Assembly (NCBI RefSeq): GCF_014646255.1
Contig: NZ_BMNC01000002.1
Span: 804,140 to 868,139 of the forward strand
Direction: 5' to 3'
Origin: Lentzea pudingi
GTDB taxonomy: Bacteria; Actinomycetota; Actinomycetes; Mycobacteriales; Pseudonocardiaceae
Length of the DNA: 64,000 nucleotides
Shown here: in pieces, positions 53,537 to 62,475 of the stretch
Layout: each line of letters opens with the position of its first letter
Numbering within the stretch: position 1 is the stretch's first letter
Made by a program: the position numbers and the translations under genes
The notes under the pieces: generated by a model
Told to the model about the DNA's origin: nothing
What the model saw: only the letters and a program-made list of their open reading frames with translations
The model's database searches: none

Positions 53537-54763
53537 CCTTTTCGCCAGTCGGTCGGCGGCCTCGAGCCGCCCCGACCCGGCGAGCAGACCCACTGGCGCC
53601 AGCACGTAGTCGCGGTCGACGGTGATCTCGGCGGTCCGGAGCACCGGCCGCAGCACCGGGTCGGCGCGCAGGGCCTCGACGACCGGCGTGATGTCCGGTG
53701 TGTGCCGGAAGACCCCGCCCGACAACACCAGCAGGCCCGCGCCGTGGGGACCGAGCTGACCGTCGACCTGCCTGAGATGACGGCGCACGGCCAGGATCGC
53801 CGCGAACGACGCCAGCTGCACGTCTACGGCCGGGTCGTCCGCGAGCCAGTCGACGTTCTCGGCGCGGAACTGCGCCTCGGCGGTCAGGTCCTCGGTCGTG
53901 AGGCGTTCGGCCAGCGCTTCCTTGACGACTCCGGGCGCGGACCAGCGCATGCCCAGATCACCCTCGACGGTGCGGCGGTCCGGCGGCAGCGCGACCGTCC
54001 TCTCCAGACCCTCACTGTCCACAGTCGACACAGCGGAGTACACGTCCGTGGTCGCGCCACCGACGTCCACCACCAACACGGCGCCCTCGCGGTCCTGCTG
54101 GGCCAGCCGGGACACGCCCGCCAGCACCGCGTCCGGTGTCACGGCCCGCACGAGCTGCCGGAACCGCGGCCCGCGCGACAACCCCTTGCCGCCGATCACG
54201 TGCTGCAGGAACGCCTCGCGAATCGCCCTGCGCGCGGGTTCCGGGGCGAGCTGACCGACGTCCGGCAGCACGTTCGGGCAGGCCACCACGGTCCGCTTCG
54301 CCAGCAGCCCCAACGCTTCCGGCTGCGCCTCGACGTTGCCCGCCAGCACGATCGGCACGGCCACGCGGGCGAGCTTCGCGGCGTTGTGCAGCAGGACCTT
54401 CTGGTCACCGCCGTCCGTGCCGCCGACCAGCAGGACCAGGTCCGGACTGCTCGCCCTGAGTGCCTTCACGTCGACCGGGCCCGCGCTGACGTGCACGACC
54501 TTGGCGCCCGCGCTCAACGCCACCCGATAACCCGCCTCGGCGCTGACGACCCGTTCCTGGCCGACGACCGCGAGCCGGAGGCCCCCGCCGGCCGACGAGC
54601 ACGCGAGGATCTCGCCGTCACCGACCTGAGACCGCAGCGCGTCGATGCCCCGCAGCACCTCCGGCGGCGTGGTCGGGTGCTGCCCGGTGTCGACCAGCTC
54701 GCCCTCGTCGGTGACGAGCGCGGCCTTGGTCCAAGTGGAACCGACGTCGAGGCAGAGGATCAC
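53528..54763 (-). CDS. MutL/GlmL-type ASKHA ATPase (glutamate mutase L family)
   Basis: A 411-residue acetate kinase/Hsp70-fold ATPase. Phosphate 1 ILCLDVGSTWTKAALV, VLVVDVGGATTDVYS and LVLSGGVFRHTPD define the MutL (glutamate mutase accessory) family. Such proteins are encoded with the B12-dependent glutamate mutase and may act as reactivase, but no mutE/mutS gene is nearby, so it is an orphan. GTG 54763 is 18 bases from the ATG of the divergent P-loop protein, with a shared palindromic -10 region between them. Confidence 0.88.
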   Translation of the reverse strand: MILCLDVGSTWTKAALVTDEGELVDTGQHPTTPPEVLRGIDALRSQVGDGEILACSSAGGGLRLAVVGQERVVSAEAGYRVALSAGAKVVHVSAGPVDVKALRASSPDLVLLVGGTDGGDQKVLLHNAAKLARVAVPIVLAGNVEAQPEALGLLAKRTVVACPNVLPDVGQLAPEPARRAIREAFLQHVIGGKGLSRGPRFRQLVRAVTPDAVLAGVSRLAQQDREGAVLVVDVGGATTDVYSAVSTVDSEGLERTVALPPDRRTVEGDLGMRWSAPGVVKEALAERLTTEDLTAEAQFRAENVDWLADDPAVDVQLASFAAILAVRRHLRQVDGQLGPHGAGLLVLSGGVFRHTPDITPVVEALRADPVLRPVLRTAEITVDRDYVLAPVGLLAGSGRLEAADRLAKRLG

Positions 54764-54765
54764 GG

Positions 54766-54777
54766 GGTTAGCTAACC
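54766..54777. promoter_or_regulatory. Symmetric bidirectional promoter core
   Basis: The perfect 12-bp palindrome GGTTAGCTAACC fills most of the 17 bases between the GTG of the MutL gene (54763) and the ATG of the P-loop protein gene (54781). Read either way it provides TAGCTA five or six bases before the start codon, so one element could serve as -10 for two leaderless, divergent transcripts whose starts would be 18 bases apart. Confidence 0.6.
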
Positions 54778-54780
54778 ACC

Positions 54781-55386
54781 ATGAAGCTCACGCCCAAGGT
54801 GATCCTCGAAGGCACGCGGCTGACCGGCAAGACGGACCTGGCGTTCGCGTTGAACGAGCACCCGCGTCTGGTCGGTCACCGCAGGTACCGGTACCACTCG
54901 CCGTTGATCTCGGGTGAGTGGAGCGGGTTCAGCAACGAACCGTGGGGACGCGGGCTGATCGACTTCGCGCCGGACGAGACCGCGCACGCGATGGAGACCT
55001 ACGAGACGTGGGTGCGGATGTTCGAACTGCAGCGCTTCTACTCGTGGATCGTCGACCGGTTCCACCTGTCCACCCTGGCCTACCAGGCACGGCAGGGGCG
55101 TGAGTTCGACTTCGGCTGGCTGGAGGAACGGCTGAAGCCGCTCAACTTCGCGATCGTGTTGTGCACGCGGCCGGAGGACACGTTCGAGGCGGCACGGGAA
55201 GAACGGCTGAAGATCAGCGCGAACCCGAAGCAGTACGACTCGCTGGAACCGTTCGTCGAGGAGCAGCGCCAACTCCGTGAGCTCGCGGCGAAGTCGATCC
55301 TGCCCGTGCTGGAGCTGGACGTGACGCGGCAAGGCCCGGACGACGTCGCCGAGTGGCTCGACGAACGGGGTCTGCTGACGCTCTAG
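54781..55386 (+). CDS. P-loop protein of unknown function, kinase-like
   Basis: A 201-residue soluble protein. KVILEGTRLTGKTDLAFAL (residues 6-24) is a Walker A-like loop (GTRLTGKT), and IVLCTRPEDTFEAAREERL near residue 130 resembles the lid of deoxynucleoside or thymidylate-type kinases. YSWIVDRFHLSTLAYQ may hold the DR(F/Y) substrate motif. A nucleoside or nucleotide kinase is a reasonable guess. It is divergent from the MutL gene with a symmetric promoter, and its TAG stop interlocks with that of the convergent MarR gene (CTAG, 55383-55386). Confidence 0.72.
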   Translation: MKLTPKVILEGTRLTGKTDLAFALNEHPRLVGHRRYRYHSPLISGEWSGFSNEPWGRGLIDFAPDETAHAMETYETWVRMFELQRFYSWIVDRFHLSTLAYQARQGREFDFGWLEERLKPLNFAIVLCTRPEDTFEAAREERLKISANPKQYDSLEPFVEEQRQLRELAAKSILPVLELDVTRQGPDDVAEWLDERGLLTL

Positions 55387-55838
55387 TCGTCCGCCTTCTC
55401 CTGCACGACCTTCATGAACGACCCCAGCTGCGCGAGCTGTTCCGGCGTGAACAGGTCGATCAGGTACTCGCGGACCGTGGTGACGTGACCGGGCGCGGTG
55501 GTGCGCAACAGGTCCTTGCCCGCGTCGGTCAGCACGGCGAGGATGCCGCGCTCGTCGGACTCGTGCGGCTCGCGCCGCACGAGTCCCGCCTTCTCCAGCT
55601 TGCCGATCTGGTAGGTCAGCGAGCTCTTCGACACCACGACCCTGCGGGCCAGCTCGGTCATGCGCATGCGGTTGTCCGGACGTTCGGACAGCACGATCAG
55701 CACGTTGTACTGCGCGTGCGAGAGACCCGCGTCGCGCTGCAACTGCTGTTCGATCTGCCTCTCGAGGAGGTGGTACGCCTGGACGAAATGGTTCCAGGCG
55801 CCCGACTCCTCCTCGGAGAGCCACCGCGCGTTTTCCAT
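55383..55838 (-). CDS. MarR family transcriptional regulator
   Basis: A 151-residue winged-helix regulator: NRMRMTELARRVVVSKSSLTYQIGKLEKAGLVRRE (HTH, seen around residues 57-92) and the wing DERGILAVLTDAGKDLL. ATG 55838 lies seven bases after TAATCT, a leaderless -10. Located 24 bases downstream of, and divergent to no other, the permease gene start is far; the permease stop faces its promoter. Ligand and targets unknown, perhaps its own promoter. Confidence 0.9.
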   Translation of the reverse strand: MENARWLSEEESGAWNHFVQAYHLLERQIEQQLQRDAGLSHAQYNVLIVLSERPDNRMRMTELARRVVVSKSSLTYQIGKLEKAGLVRREPHESDERGILAVLTDAGKDLLRTTAPGHVTTVREYLIDLFTPEQLAQLGSFMKVVQEKADD

Positions 55839-55845
55839 GGTGCGC

Positions 55846-55851
55846 AGATTA
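55846..55851 (-). promoter_or_regulatory. -10 hexamer TAATCT of the marR gene
   Basis: Minus-strand TAATCT fits TANNNT seven bases before ATG 55838, in the 24-base gap after the permease gene. It gives marR its own promoter although it follows the permease gene on the same strand. Confidence 0.5.
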
Positions 55852-55862
55852 GTTGGTGCGAG

Positions 55863-57398
55863 CTAGATGCCGGGTTCTTCGCCTCGCTTGACCACCGGTT
55901 CGGGCTCGACCTTGCTCTGACCGGTCTTGCCCAGCACCGAGTTGCGGCGGCTGTAGACGAAGTAGACGACGACACCGAGCGCCATCCAGATGAGGAACCG
56001 GATCCACGTGAGCGCGGTCAGGTTCAGCATCAGCCACAGGCAGGCGAGGATCGCGAGGATCGGCACCAACGGCACGAGCGGCACGCGGAATCCACGTTCC
56101 AGGTCCGGTCGCGTCTTGCGCAGCACCAGCACGCCCGCGGACACGAGGATGAACGCGAACAGCGTGCCGACGTTCACCATCTCCTCGAGCTTGCCCGCCG
56201 GGAAGAAGCCCGCGGCGACCGCGACCAGCACACCGATGATGATCGTGATGCGGGTCGGCGTGCCGTGGCTGCCGGTCTTCGCGAGCTTGCGCGGCAGCAG
56301 GCCGTCGCGCGACATCGCGAAGAGCACGCGGCTCTGGCCGAGCATCAGCACCATGACGACGGTGGTGAGACCGGCGAGCGCGCCGATCGAGATCACCGTT
56401 GCCGCCCAGTCGACCCCGTTCTCCGCGAACGCACTGGCGAGCGTCGCGCGCGTGCCGTCCGGCTGGGTCGCGAGCTCCTTGTACGGGACCATGCCGGTGA
56501 TCACCAGCGTGACGGCGACGTAGAGCACCGTGACGATGGCGAGCGAGCCGAGGATGCCGCGCGGCACCGCCTTCTGCGGGTTCTTGGTCTCCTCCGCCGT
56601 GGTCGCCACGACGTCGAAGCCGATGAACGCGAAGAACACGATGGACGCCGCGGCCAGCATGCCGAGCACTCCGTACGTGCTGCCCGAGTAACCGGTGATC
56701 AGCGAGAACAGCGACTGCTCGACGCCGGTGTGCGCGGCAGGGCCACCTTCGGCGGCCGGCGGGATGAACGGCGTGTAGTTCTCGGCCTTGATGTAGCTGA
56801 TGCCGAGCACGATCACGAGCAGCACCACCGCGACCTTGATGGCCGTGATGACCGCGCTGACGCGGGACGAGAGCTTCGTGCCGATGACCAGCAGGACCGT
56901 GAGCACCGCGACCAGGAGCACCGCGCCCCAGTCGAACTTGATGCCGTCGCCGACCTCGGTCTTCACGTCGAGACCCATGAGCCCCAACGTGGTCTGCAGG
57001 TACGCGGACCAGCCCTTGGCGACCGCGGCCGAGCCGACCGCGAACTCCAGCACCAGGTCCCACCCGATGATCCACGCGGCGAACTCGCCGAACGTCGCGT
57101 AGGAGAAGGTGTACGCGCTACCCGCGACCGGCACCGTCGAGGCGAACTCGGCGTAGCACAACGCGGCCAGCGCGCACGCGATCGCCGCCAGCACGAAGGA
57201 CAGCGAGACCGACGGCCCCGCGATGTTGCCCGCGGTGCTCGCGGTCAGCGTGAAGATGCCGGCACCGATGACGACCGCGACACCGAAGACCGTGAGGTCC
57301 CACGCCGTCAGGTCCTTGCGGAGCTTGGTGCCCGGCTCGTCCGTGTCCGAGATCGACTGCTCGATCGACTTCGTGCGCCACAACCCGTTTCCCGGCAT
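55863..57398 (-). CDS. APC family amino acid permease (cationic amino acid transporter type)
   Basis: A 511-residue transporter with about 12-13 membrane helices. VFGVAVVIGAGIFTLTASTAG (helix 1 with the substrate-binding GAGIF), AGPSVSLSFVLAAIACALAA and FFAFIGFDVVATTAEETKNP (helix 6) are hallmarks of the CAT branch of the APC superfamily, which takes up Arg/Lys or exchanges amino acids. An N-terminal RTKSIEQSI is typical of the branch. AGGGAGGAATGC precedes ATG 57398. Same strand as marR, 24 bases away. Confidence 0.9.
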   Translation of the reverse strand: MPGNGLWRTKSIEQSISDTDEPGTKLRKDLTAWDLTVFGVAVVIGAGIFTLTASTAGNIAGPSVSLSFVLAAIACALAALCYAEFASTVPVAGSAYTFSYATFGEFAAWIIGWDLVLEFAVGSAAVAKGWSAYLQTTLGLMGLDVKTEVGDGIKFDWGAVLLVAVLTVLLVIGTKLSSRVSAVITAIKVAVVLLVIVLGISYIKAENYTPFIPPAAEGGPAAHTGVEQSLFSLITGYSGSTYGVLGMLAAASIVFFAFIGFDVVATTAEETKNPQKAVPRGILGSLAIVTVLYVAVTLVITGMVPYKELATQPDGTRATLASAFAENGVDWAATVISIGALAGLTTVVMVLMLGQSRVLFAMSRDGLLPRKLAKTGSHGTPTRITIIIGVLVAVAAGFFPAGKLEEMVNVGTLFAFILVSAGVLVLRKTRPDLERGFRVPLVPLVPILAILACLWLMLNLTALTWIRFLIWMALGVVVYFVYSRRNSVLGKTGQSKVEPEPVVKRGEEPGI

Positions 57399-57509
57399 GG
57401 TGCATTCCTCCCTGATGGAACCCGATTCGGCCCACCCTAGAGGTATCCACCAGGTGAGATGCCCATAGCTCTTGTCCGCAGGTTGTCCGGCGTTTTGTCC
57501 CGGGAACGA

Positions 57510-57545
57510 CGAAGCCGCCCCGGGCGGTGACCCGGAGCGGCTTCG
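57510..57545 (-). terminator. Hairpin terminator after the cation exporter gene
   Basis: CGAAGCCGC (57510-57518) pairs with GCGGCTTCG (57537-57545), with an inner CCGGG/CCCGG helix, 10 bases after the CDF gene stop. Confidence 0.75.
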
Positions 57546-57555
57546 AGGGAACAGA

Positions 57556-58479
57556 TCAGGAGCTGGCGACCGTCGAGCGGTCCAGGTCCGGCTCCAGGTA
57601 GATCAACCGGGCGTGCGGCACCTTGGCCCGCACCCGCTGCTCGGCGTCGTTGATGGCCTGGGCCACCTCGTCGAGCGGCAGGCGGGGCTCCAGCGCGATC
57701 TTCGCCGCCACGAGCATCTCGTCCGGGCCGATGTACTGGGTCTTGATGTGGATGACGCGCTGCACCTTGCCGGCGGCCAGCTCGTCGATGATCACGTCGA
57801 GGTCCTTGTCGGACGCGCCCTCACCGATCAGCAGCGACTTCATCTCGATGATCAGGATGATCGCGATGACGCCCAGCAGCACACCGATGGCGACCGTGCC
57901 GAGTGCGTCGAAGACCGGGTTGCCGGTGATCGTCGCGAGGCTGACACCGATCAGTGCCAGGATCAGACCGATCAGCGCGCCCGCGTCCTCCAGCAGCACG
58001 ACCGGCAGTTCCGGCGTGCGGGAGTTGCGGATGAACTGCCACCAGGTGGCGTCGCCCTTGATCTTCTTCGACTCGACGATCGCGGTGTAGAAGCTGTAGC
58101 ACTCCAGGCCGATCGCGACGACGAGGATGCCGACGGCGACGAGCGGGCTGGACAACTCCTCGGGGTGCTGCAGCTTGTGGATGCCCTCGTACAGCGCGAA
58201 CACCGAGCCGAGGGTGAAGAGCATCAGCGCCACCACGAACGACCAGAAGTAGCGGTCGCGGCCGAAGCCGAACGGGTGCAGCTTGGTCGCCCTGCGCTGG
58301 GCCGTCTTCTGGCCGAGCAGCAGCAGCCCCTGGTTCGACGTGTCGGCGACCGAGTGCACCGACTCGGCCAGCATCGACGACGAGCCGGTGATCAAGAATC
58401 CGACGAACTTCGCCACCGCGATACCGGCGTTCGCCACCAAAGCCGCGACGATGGCCTTGGTTCCGCCCCCTGCTGACAC
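57556..58479 (-). CDS. Cation diffusion facilitator family transporter
   Basis: A 307-residue divalent-metal/proton antiporter, SLC30A9/MamM-like branch. Six predicted helices; the metal site in TM2 is HSVADTSNQ and in TM5 LLEDAGALIGL (normally HxxxD and DxxxD-type). The C-terminal cytoplasmic domain (YIGPDEMLVAAKIALEPRL) is the CDF regulatory fold. GTG 58479 follows AAGGAGACAGC; longer in-frame extensions lack a ribosome binding site. Zn, Co or Fe could be the substrate. Confidence 0.9.
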   Translation of the reverse strand: MSAGGGTKAIVAALVANAGIAVAKFVGFLITGSSSMLAESVHSVADTSNQGLLLLGQKTAQRRATKLHPFGFGRDRYFWSFVVALMLFTLGSVFALYEGIHKLQHPEELSSPLVAVGILVVAIGLECYSFYTAIVESKKIKGDATWWQFIRNSRTPELPVVLLEDAGALIGLILALIGVSLATITGNPVFDALGTVAIGVLLGVIAIILIIEMKSLLIGEGASDKDLDVIIDELAAGKVQRVIHIKTQYIGPDEMLVAAKIALEPRLPLDEVAQAINDAEQRVRAKVPHARLIYLEPDLDRSTVASS

Positions 58480-58525
58480 GCTGTCTCCTTGCTGAGAACC
58501 GGTCCGGTTTGTCCGGTGGTGAACC

Positions 58526-59740
58526 TTAGTCCGTTCCCGCTGTCGCGCGGAAAAGTTCAGCGGATTCAACACCATCCGGCCGCACGAGCACGGCCGGGTC
58601 CGAGGCGGGCAGCCAGACCGACTGTCCACGGGTCAGTCCGAGCTCGTCGCCGCGGGCGTTCGTGAGTACCACGGCACCCTCGGTGCAAATCATGATCTGC
58701 GGACCTTCGTGGTCGATCCTCGTCTCGCCGGCCAGGTCCAACCTGGACAGTTCGAACTCCGGCGCCGGCGTGCGGTACACGCGGACACCGGGCTGGACCT
58801 CCTCGCCGAGCAGCACTTCCATGTCACCGCAGGTGAAGTCGAGCACCCGCAGCAGCTCGGGCACGTCGACGTGCTTCGGCGTGAGGCCGCAGCGCAGGAC
58901 GTTGTCCGAGTTCGCCAGGATCTCGATGCCCGTTCCCCGCAGGTACGCGTGCAGGTTGCCGGCGGGCAGGTGGATGGCCTCGCCCGGCTGCAGCACGATG
59001 CGGTTGAGCAGCAACGCCGCGAGCACGCCCGCGTCGCCGGGGTAGGACTCCCCCAGCTCGAGGATCGTGCGGCACTCCATGTCGAACTCGCCGTGCTCCT
59101 TCACGTGCAGCACGCACGCGTCGAGGACCTGCGGGAGCAGCGACGACAGCGACGTCTGCGGCAGCGTGATCAACATCGTGAACAGCGCGCGCAGGCCCGA
59201 CGAGTCCGGCTGCGCGACCAGCATCTCGGTGTACGGCGCCAACGCGGGCGCGTCCAGCGTGCGGAGCAACGAGACCGTGCGCTCGGGAGACCGGAAACCC
59301 GCGAGGGCGTGGAACTCGGTCAGGGCGCAGATCAGCTCCGGCTTGGCCGCCGGGTCCTTGTAGTTGCGCACCGGCGAGTCGAGCGGCACGAGCCGCCTCT
59401 CCTCGGCGGCGAAGCCCTCCGCCGCCTGCACGGCCGACGGGTGCGCCTGCAGGCTCAGCGCCTCGTCGGCGGCGAGCACCTTGATCAGGAACGGGAGCCT
59501 GCTGCCCCACCGCTCGGCCACGCGCGGGCCGAGCTGGCCGTGGGGGTCGGCCGTCAGCAGGTCGAGCAACGACCGCTCGGCACCGTCCGGGCCGACCACC
59601 CTGGACGGGTCGCCGGGGTGGGCGCCCATCCACAGCTCGGCCTCGGGATGGGGTGCGGGCACCTCCCTCCCGAGCAGCTCGGCGATGGCCGTGCGTGAAC
59701 CCCACGCGTACGGCCTTACCGCGTTGTGCAGCAGGTCCAC
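58526..59740 (-). CDS. manA: Mannose-6-phosphate isomerase, class I
   Basis: Interconverts fructose-6-phosphate and mannose-6-phosphate for GDP-mannose, needed for lipomannan, PIMs and O-mannosylation. The 404-residue cupin shows zinc ligands in LSLQAHPS, PELICALTEFHALAGFR and HLPAGNLHAYLRG, and RYNY-type YKDPAAKPEL. GTG 59740 is preceded by GGGAG. It ends the run manB-trm112-SIS-manA, with the same neighbours as in M. tuberculosis (Rv3255c-Rv3257c). Confidence 0.95.
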   Translation of the reverse strand: MDLLHNAVRPYAWGSRTAIAELLGREVPAPHPEAELWMGAHPGDPSRVVGPDGAERSLLDLLTADPHGQLGPRVAERWGSRLPFLIKVLAADEALSLQAHPSAVQAAEGFAAEERRLVPLDSPVRNYKDPAAKPELICALTEFHALAGFRSPERTVSLLRTLDAPALAPYTEMLVAQPDSSGLRALFTMLITLPQTSLSSLLPQVLDACVLHVKEHGEFDMECRTILELGESYPGDAGVLAALLLNRIVLQPGEAIHLPAGNLHAYLRGTGIEILANSDNVLRCGLTPKHVDVPELLRVLDFTCGDMEVLLGEEVQPGVRVYRTPAPEFELSRLDLAGETRIDHEGPQIMICTEGAVVLTNARGDELGLTRGQSVWLPASDPAVLVRPDGVESAELFRATAGTD

Positions 59741-59759
59741 TTCTAAGTCAGCTCCCAAA

Positions 59760-60824
59760 TCAGTACGGGTTGCCGCCGAGATTCCCGGCGGCGAGCCCGA
59801 GGTACAGCGCGGCCAGTTCGAAGCGGAGCGCGAGGAGTGCGGCGCTGACCGCGTCGCCTCCCGCCACCTCGACGGCCGGCTCCAGCACGTCGGCTCCCGG
59901 CAGGGCGTCCTCGGCGGCGTGCCTCACGGCTTCGGCCACCGGGCCCTGGCGCACGGCCAGCAACAGCACGCGCACGAGTCCACTGCCCGGCTCGTCGTCC
60001 GGGTCCGCGAAGAGATCCGCACCGGAGGTTCCCCGCACCGCGCGGCGGTGCAGCACCGATCGGGTCAGTGCCTGCGGATACCCGGCGACGTCGCAGGCGA
60101 CACCGGCGAACGCCGCCAGCACGTTCGCGCCGTGCACGCCCACCGACGTGGCGACCTCGTCGAGGCCCCACAGCAGCGGCGTGCGGTCGGCGACGCGCAG
60201 CGCGAGCGACTTCGCCGGGTTCACGAACGACTCGTGCATCGGGTGGTCGCGCTCGGCCTCGCGGTCGAGCTCGTCCGCGATCAGGTCGACGTCGGCCTTC
60301 AGCAACCCCAGCGAGTGCAGCACCAGGAGCCACGCGGCGAGCGCGCGCGGGAAGCTGAAGCCCGGCGGTACGTCGACGCGGGGCGGCAGCAGCACGGCGC
60401 GCCCGGCGGCGGCCGCGGCGATCGGACCGGAGTCCGGCGCCGTCAGCAGCGTCCTGGCGCCCCTGCGGACGGCCCTGTCGATCGACTCGGCGAGCACCCG
60501 GTCACCGGGCTCCTCGGTGTGCGCAAGCACCACGTCGAGCGCGCCGACCCACGGCGGCACCTCGTCGGCCACCACGACCGGCACCGAGCAACTCGGCCCG
60601 AGCAACGCCGTGACGACGTTGGCGACCGCCTGCGAGTTGCCGGGCCGGGTGATCAGCACGACCGCGCGCGGGCGTTCGGAGAAGATCCGCTCCACCCCCG
60701 CCTCGGCCGCGGCCTCGGCGGTGGAACGGACCTGTGCCCCCGCCCGCGCGGCGGCACGCAGCCAGCCACCCGTGTCGGCGTCGGCGAGCCGGCTCGAGTC
60801 GTCGAGCAGCGTGTCGTCGAGCAC
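59760..60824 (-). CDS. SIS-domain-like protein (Rv3256c type)
   Basis: A 354-residue protein with two degenerate sugar-isomerase-like halves: PRAVVLITRPGNSQAVANVV near residue 53 and RGARTLLTAPDSGPIAAA near 120, followed by a helical C-terminal half. It lies between manB and manA, as Rv3256c does, so it may be a bifunctional phosphoglucose/phosphomannose isomerase-like protein that lacks catalytic residues. GTG 60824 is five bases after the Trm112 gene. Confidence 0.82.
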   Translation of the reverse strand: MLDDTLLDDSSRLADADTGGWLRAAARAGAQVRSTAEAAAEAGVERIFSERPRAVVLITRPGNSQAVANVVTALLGPSCSVPVVVADEVPPWVGALDVVLAHTEEPGDRVLAESIDRAVRRGARTLLTAPDSGPIAAAAAGRAVLLPPRVDVPPGFSFPRALAAWLLVLHSLGLLKADVDLIADELDREAERDHPMHESFVNPAKSLALRVADRTPLLWGLDEVATSVGVHGANVLAAFAGVACDVAGYPQALTRSVLHRRAVRGTSGADLFADPDDEPGSGLVRVLLLAVRQGPVAEAVRHAAEDALPGADVLEPAVEVAGGDAVSAALLALRFELAALYLGLAAGNLGGNPY

Positions 60825-60829
60825 CTACG

Positions 60830-61030
60830 TCACCCAGCCGACGGCGGCTCGACCGCCTCGTCCAGCAGCAGGACCGGAATGCCGTCGCGAACGGGGAACG
60901 AACGACCACACGCGGTGCACGTGAGGAAGTCCGCCTCCGGATCGGACGGCGTACCGACCTGCAGCGGCGCGTGCTCGGGGCACGGGCAGGCGAGGATCTC
61001 CAGCAACTGCTCTTCGAGCTTGACGGCCAC
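60830..61030 (-). CDS. Trm112 family zinc-ribbon protein
   Basis: A 66-residue Trm112-like protein: LLEILACPCPEHAPLQ and FLTCTACGRSFPVRDGIPVLLLDEA. The zinc ribbon Cys pairs are CPC and CTAC. In eukaryotes Trm112 activates methyltransferases; bacterial versions are unexplored. It is 10 bases after manB and 5 before the SIS gene, within one operon. Confidence 0.92.
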   Translation of the reverse strand: MAVKLEEQLLEILACPCPEHAPLQVGTPSDPEADFLTCTACGRSFPVRDGIPVLLLDEAVEPPSAG

Positions 61031-61040
61031 GATGTTCTCC

Positions 61041-62393
61041 TCAGGCCCGCACGATCGCGAGGACCTCGTCGCTGAGCGCGGCGACGGCCTCGGGGGTGGC
61101 GGCTTCGACGTTCAGGCGCAGCAGCGGCTCGGTGTTCGAGGCACGCAGGTTGAACCACGACCCGTCCGCCAGCTGCACGGTGAGACCGTCCAGCTCGTCG
61201 ACCGTGGCGCCGTCCTTGGAGCCGTACGCGTCCTTGATCGCGGCGATCCGGCCGGCCTGGTCCCGCACCGTCGAGTTGATCTCACCGGAGGCGGCGTAGC
61301 GGTTGTAGACCGAGGTCAGCGTGGACAGCGGGCCGTCCTGCTCACCGAGCGCGGCCAGCACGTGCAGCGCGGCCAGCATGCCGGTGTCGGCCTTCCAGAA
61401 GTCGCGGAAGTAGTAGTGCGCCGAGTGCTCGCCACCGAAGATGGCACCGGTCTTGGCCATCTCCTCCTTGATGAACGAGTGGCCGACGCGCGTGCGCACG
61501 GGCTTGCCGCCGTGCTCGCTGACGATCTCCGGCACGGCGTGCGAGGTGATCAGGTTGTGGATGATCGTGCCGCCGGGGTCCTTGGCGAGCTCGCGCACGG
61601 CCACCAGCGCGGTGATCGCGGACGGGCTGACCGGGTCGCCGTTCTCGTCCACGACGAAGCAGCGGTCCGCGTCGCCGTCGAACGCGACACCGGCGTCGGC
61701 GCCCTCGGCCTTGGTGCGGGCCTGGAGGTCGACGATGTTCTTGGGGTCGAGCGGGTTCGCCTCGTGGTTCGGGAAGCTGCCGTCGAGCTCGAAGTACATG
61801 GGGATGACCTCGATGGGCAGGCCCTCGAAGACCTGCGGCACCGTGTAGCCGCCCATGCCGTTGCCCGCGTCCACGACGATCTTCAGCGGGCGGATGCTCT
61901 TCAGGTCGACCAGCTCGTTGAGGTAGGCCGCGTAGTCGACGAGCATGTTGCGCTCCTCGAACGTGCCCGGCTCCACGCCCTCGGCGTCGGCGACCTGGTT
62001 CTCGGCGTCCTCGCGGATCTGGCCGAGACCGGTGTCCTGGCCGACCGGCGACGCGCCCGCGCGGCACAGCTTGATGCCGTTGTACTGCGCCGGGTTGTGG
62101 CTCGCGGTGAACATGGCACCCGGCAGGTCGAGCTTGCCGGACGCGAAGTAGAGCATGTCCGTGCTGGCCAGGCCGATGCTGATCACGTTCACGCCCTGCG
62201 CCTGGGCTCCCGCGGCGAACGCACGCGACAGCTCGGGCGACGAGTCGCGCATGTCGTGACCGATCACGATGGTCGGTCCACCGACCAGTCGCGCGAAAGC
62301 CGCGCCGAAGTCGCGGACCAGGCCGGCGTCCAGCTGTTCGCCGACCACCCCGCGGATGTCGTACGCCTTGACGATGCCGGACAGGTCACGCAC
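61041..62393 (-). CDS. manB: Phosphomannomutase/phosphoglucomutase
   Basis: Converts mannose-6-phosphate to mannose-1-phosphate, the GDP-mannose precursor (and possibly glucose phosphates). The 450-residue alpha-D-phosphohexomutase has the phospho-Ser loop FTASHNPAQYNGIKL near residue 100, metal loop FDGDADRCFV near 240, sugar loop GGEHSAHYYF and phosphate loop RASNTEPLLRL. GTG 62393 (VRDLSGIVKAYDIRG) lies eight bases from GGGAG. First gene of the mannose operon. Confidence 0.95.
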   Translation of the reverse strand: MRDLSGIVKAYDIRGVVGEQLDAGLVRDFGAAFARLVGGPTIVIGHDMRDSSPELSRAFAAGAQAQGVNVISIGLASTDMLYFASGKLDLPGAMFTASHNPAQYNGIKLCRAGASPVGQDTGLGQIREDAENQVADAEGVEPGTFEERNMLVDYAAYLNELVDLKSIRPLKIVVDAGNGMGGYTVPQVFEGLPIEVIPMYFELDGSFPNHEANPLDPKNIVDLQARTKAEGADAGVAFDGDADRCFVVDENGDPVSPSAITALVAVRELAKDPGGTIIHNLITSHAVPEIVSEHGGKPVRTRVGHSFIKEEMAKTGAIFGGEHSAHYYFRDFWKADTGMLAALHVLAALGEQDGPLSTLTSVYNRYAASGEINSTVRDQAGRIAAIKDAYGSKDGATVDELDGLTVQLADGSWFNLRASNTEPLLRLNVEAATPEAVAALSDEVLAIVRA

Positions 62394-62475
62394 GCCGCAC
62401 ACTCCCGAAACTCGCTCTTGACGGCCACTGTCCGGGCAGCCTACCGGCGAGAAGATTAGCGGTGCGTGTGGTCGT

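Noticed and set aside
59364..62459. 1031-codon plus-strand open frame over manA, the SIS gene and manB
   Set aside because: Antisense shadow; Arg/Asp/Val repeats and no domain.
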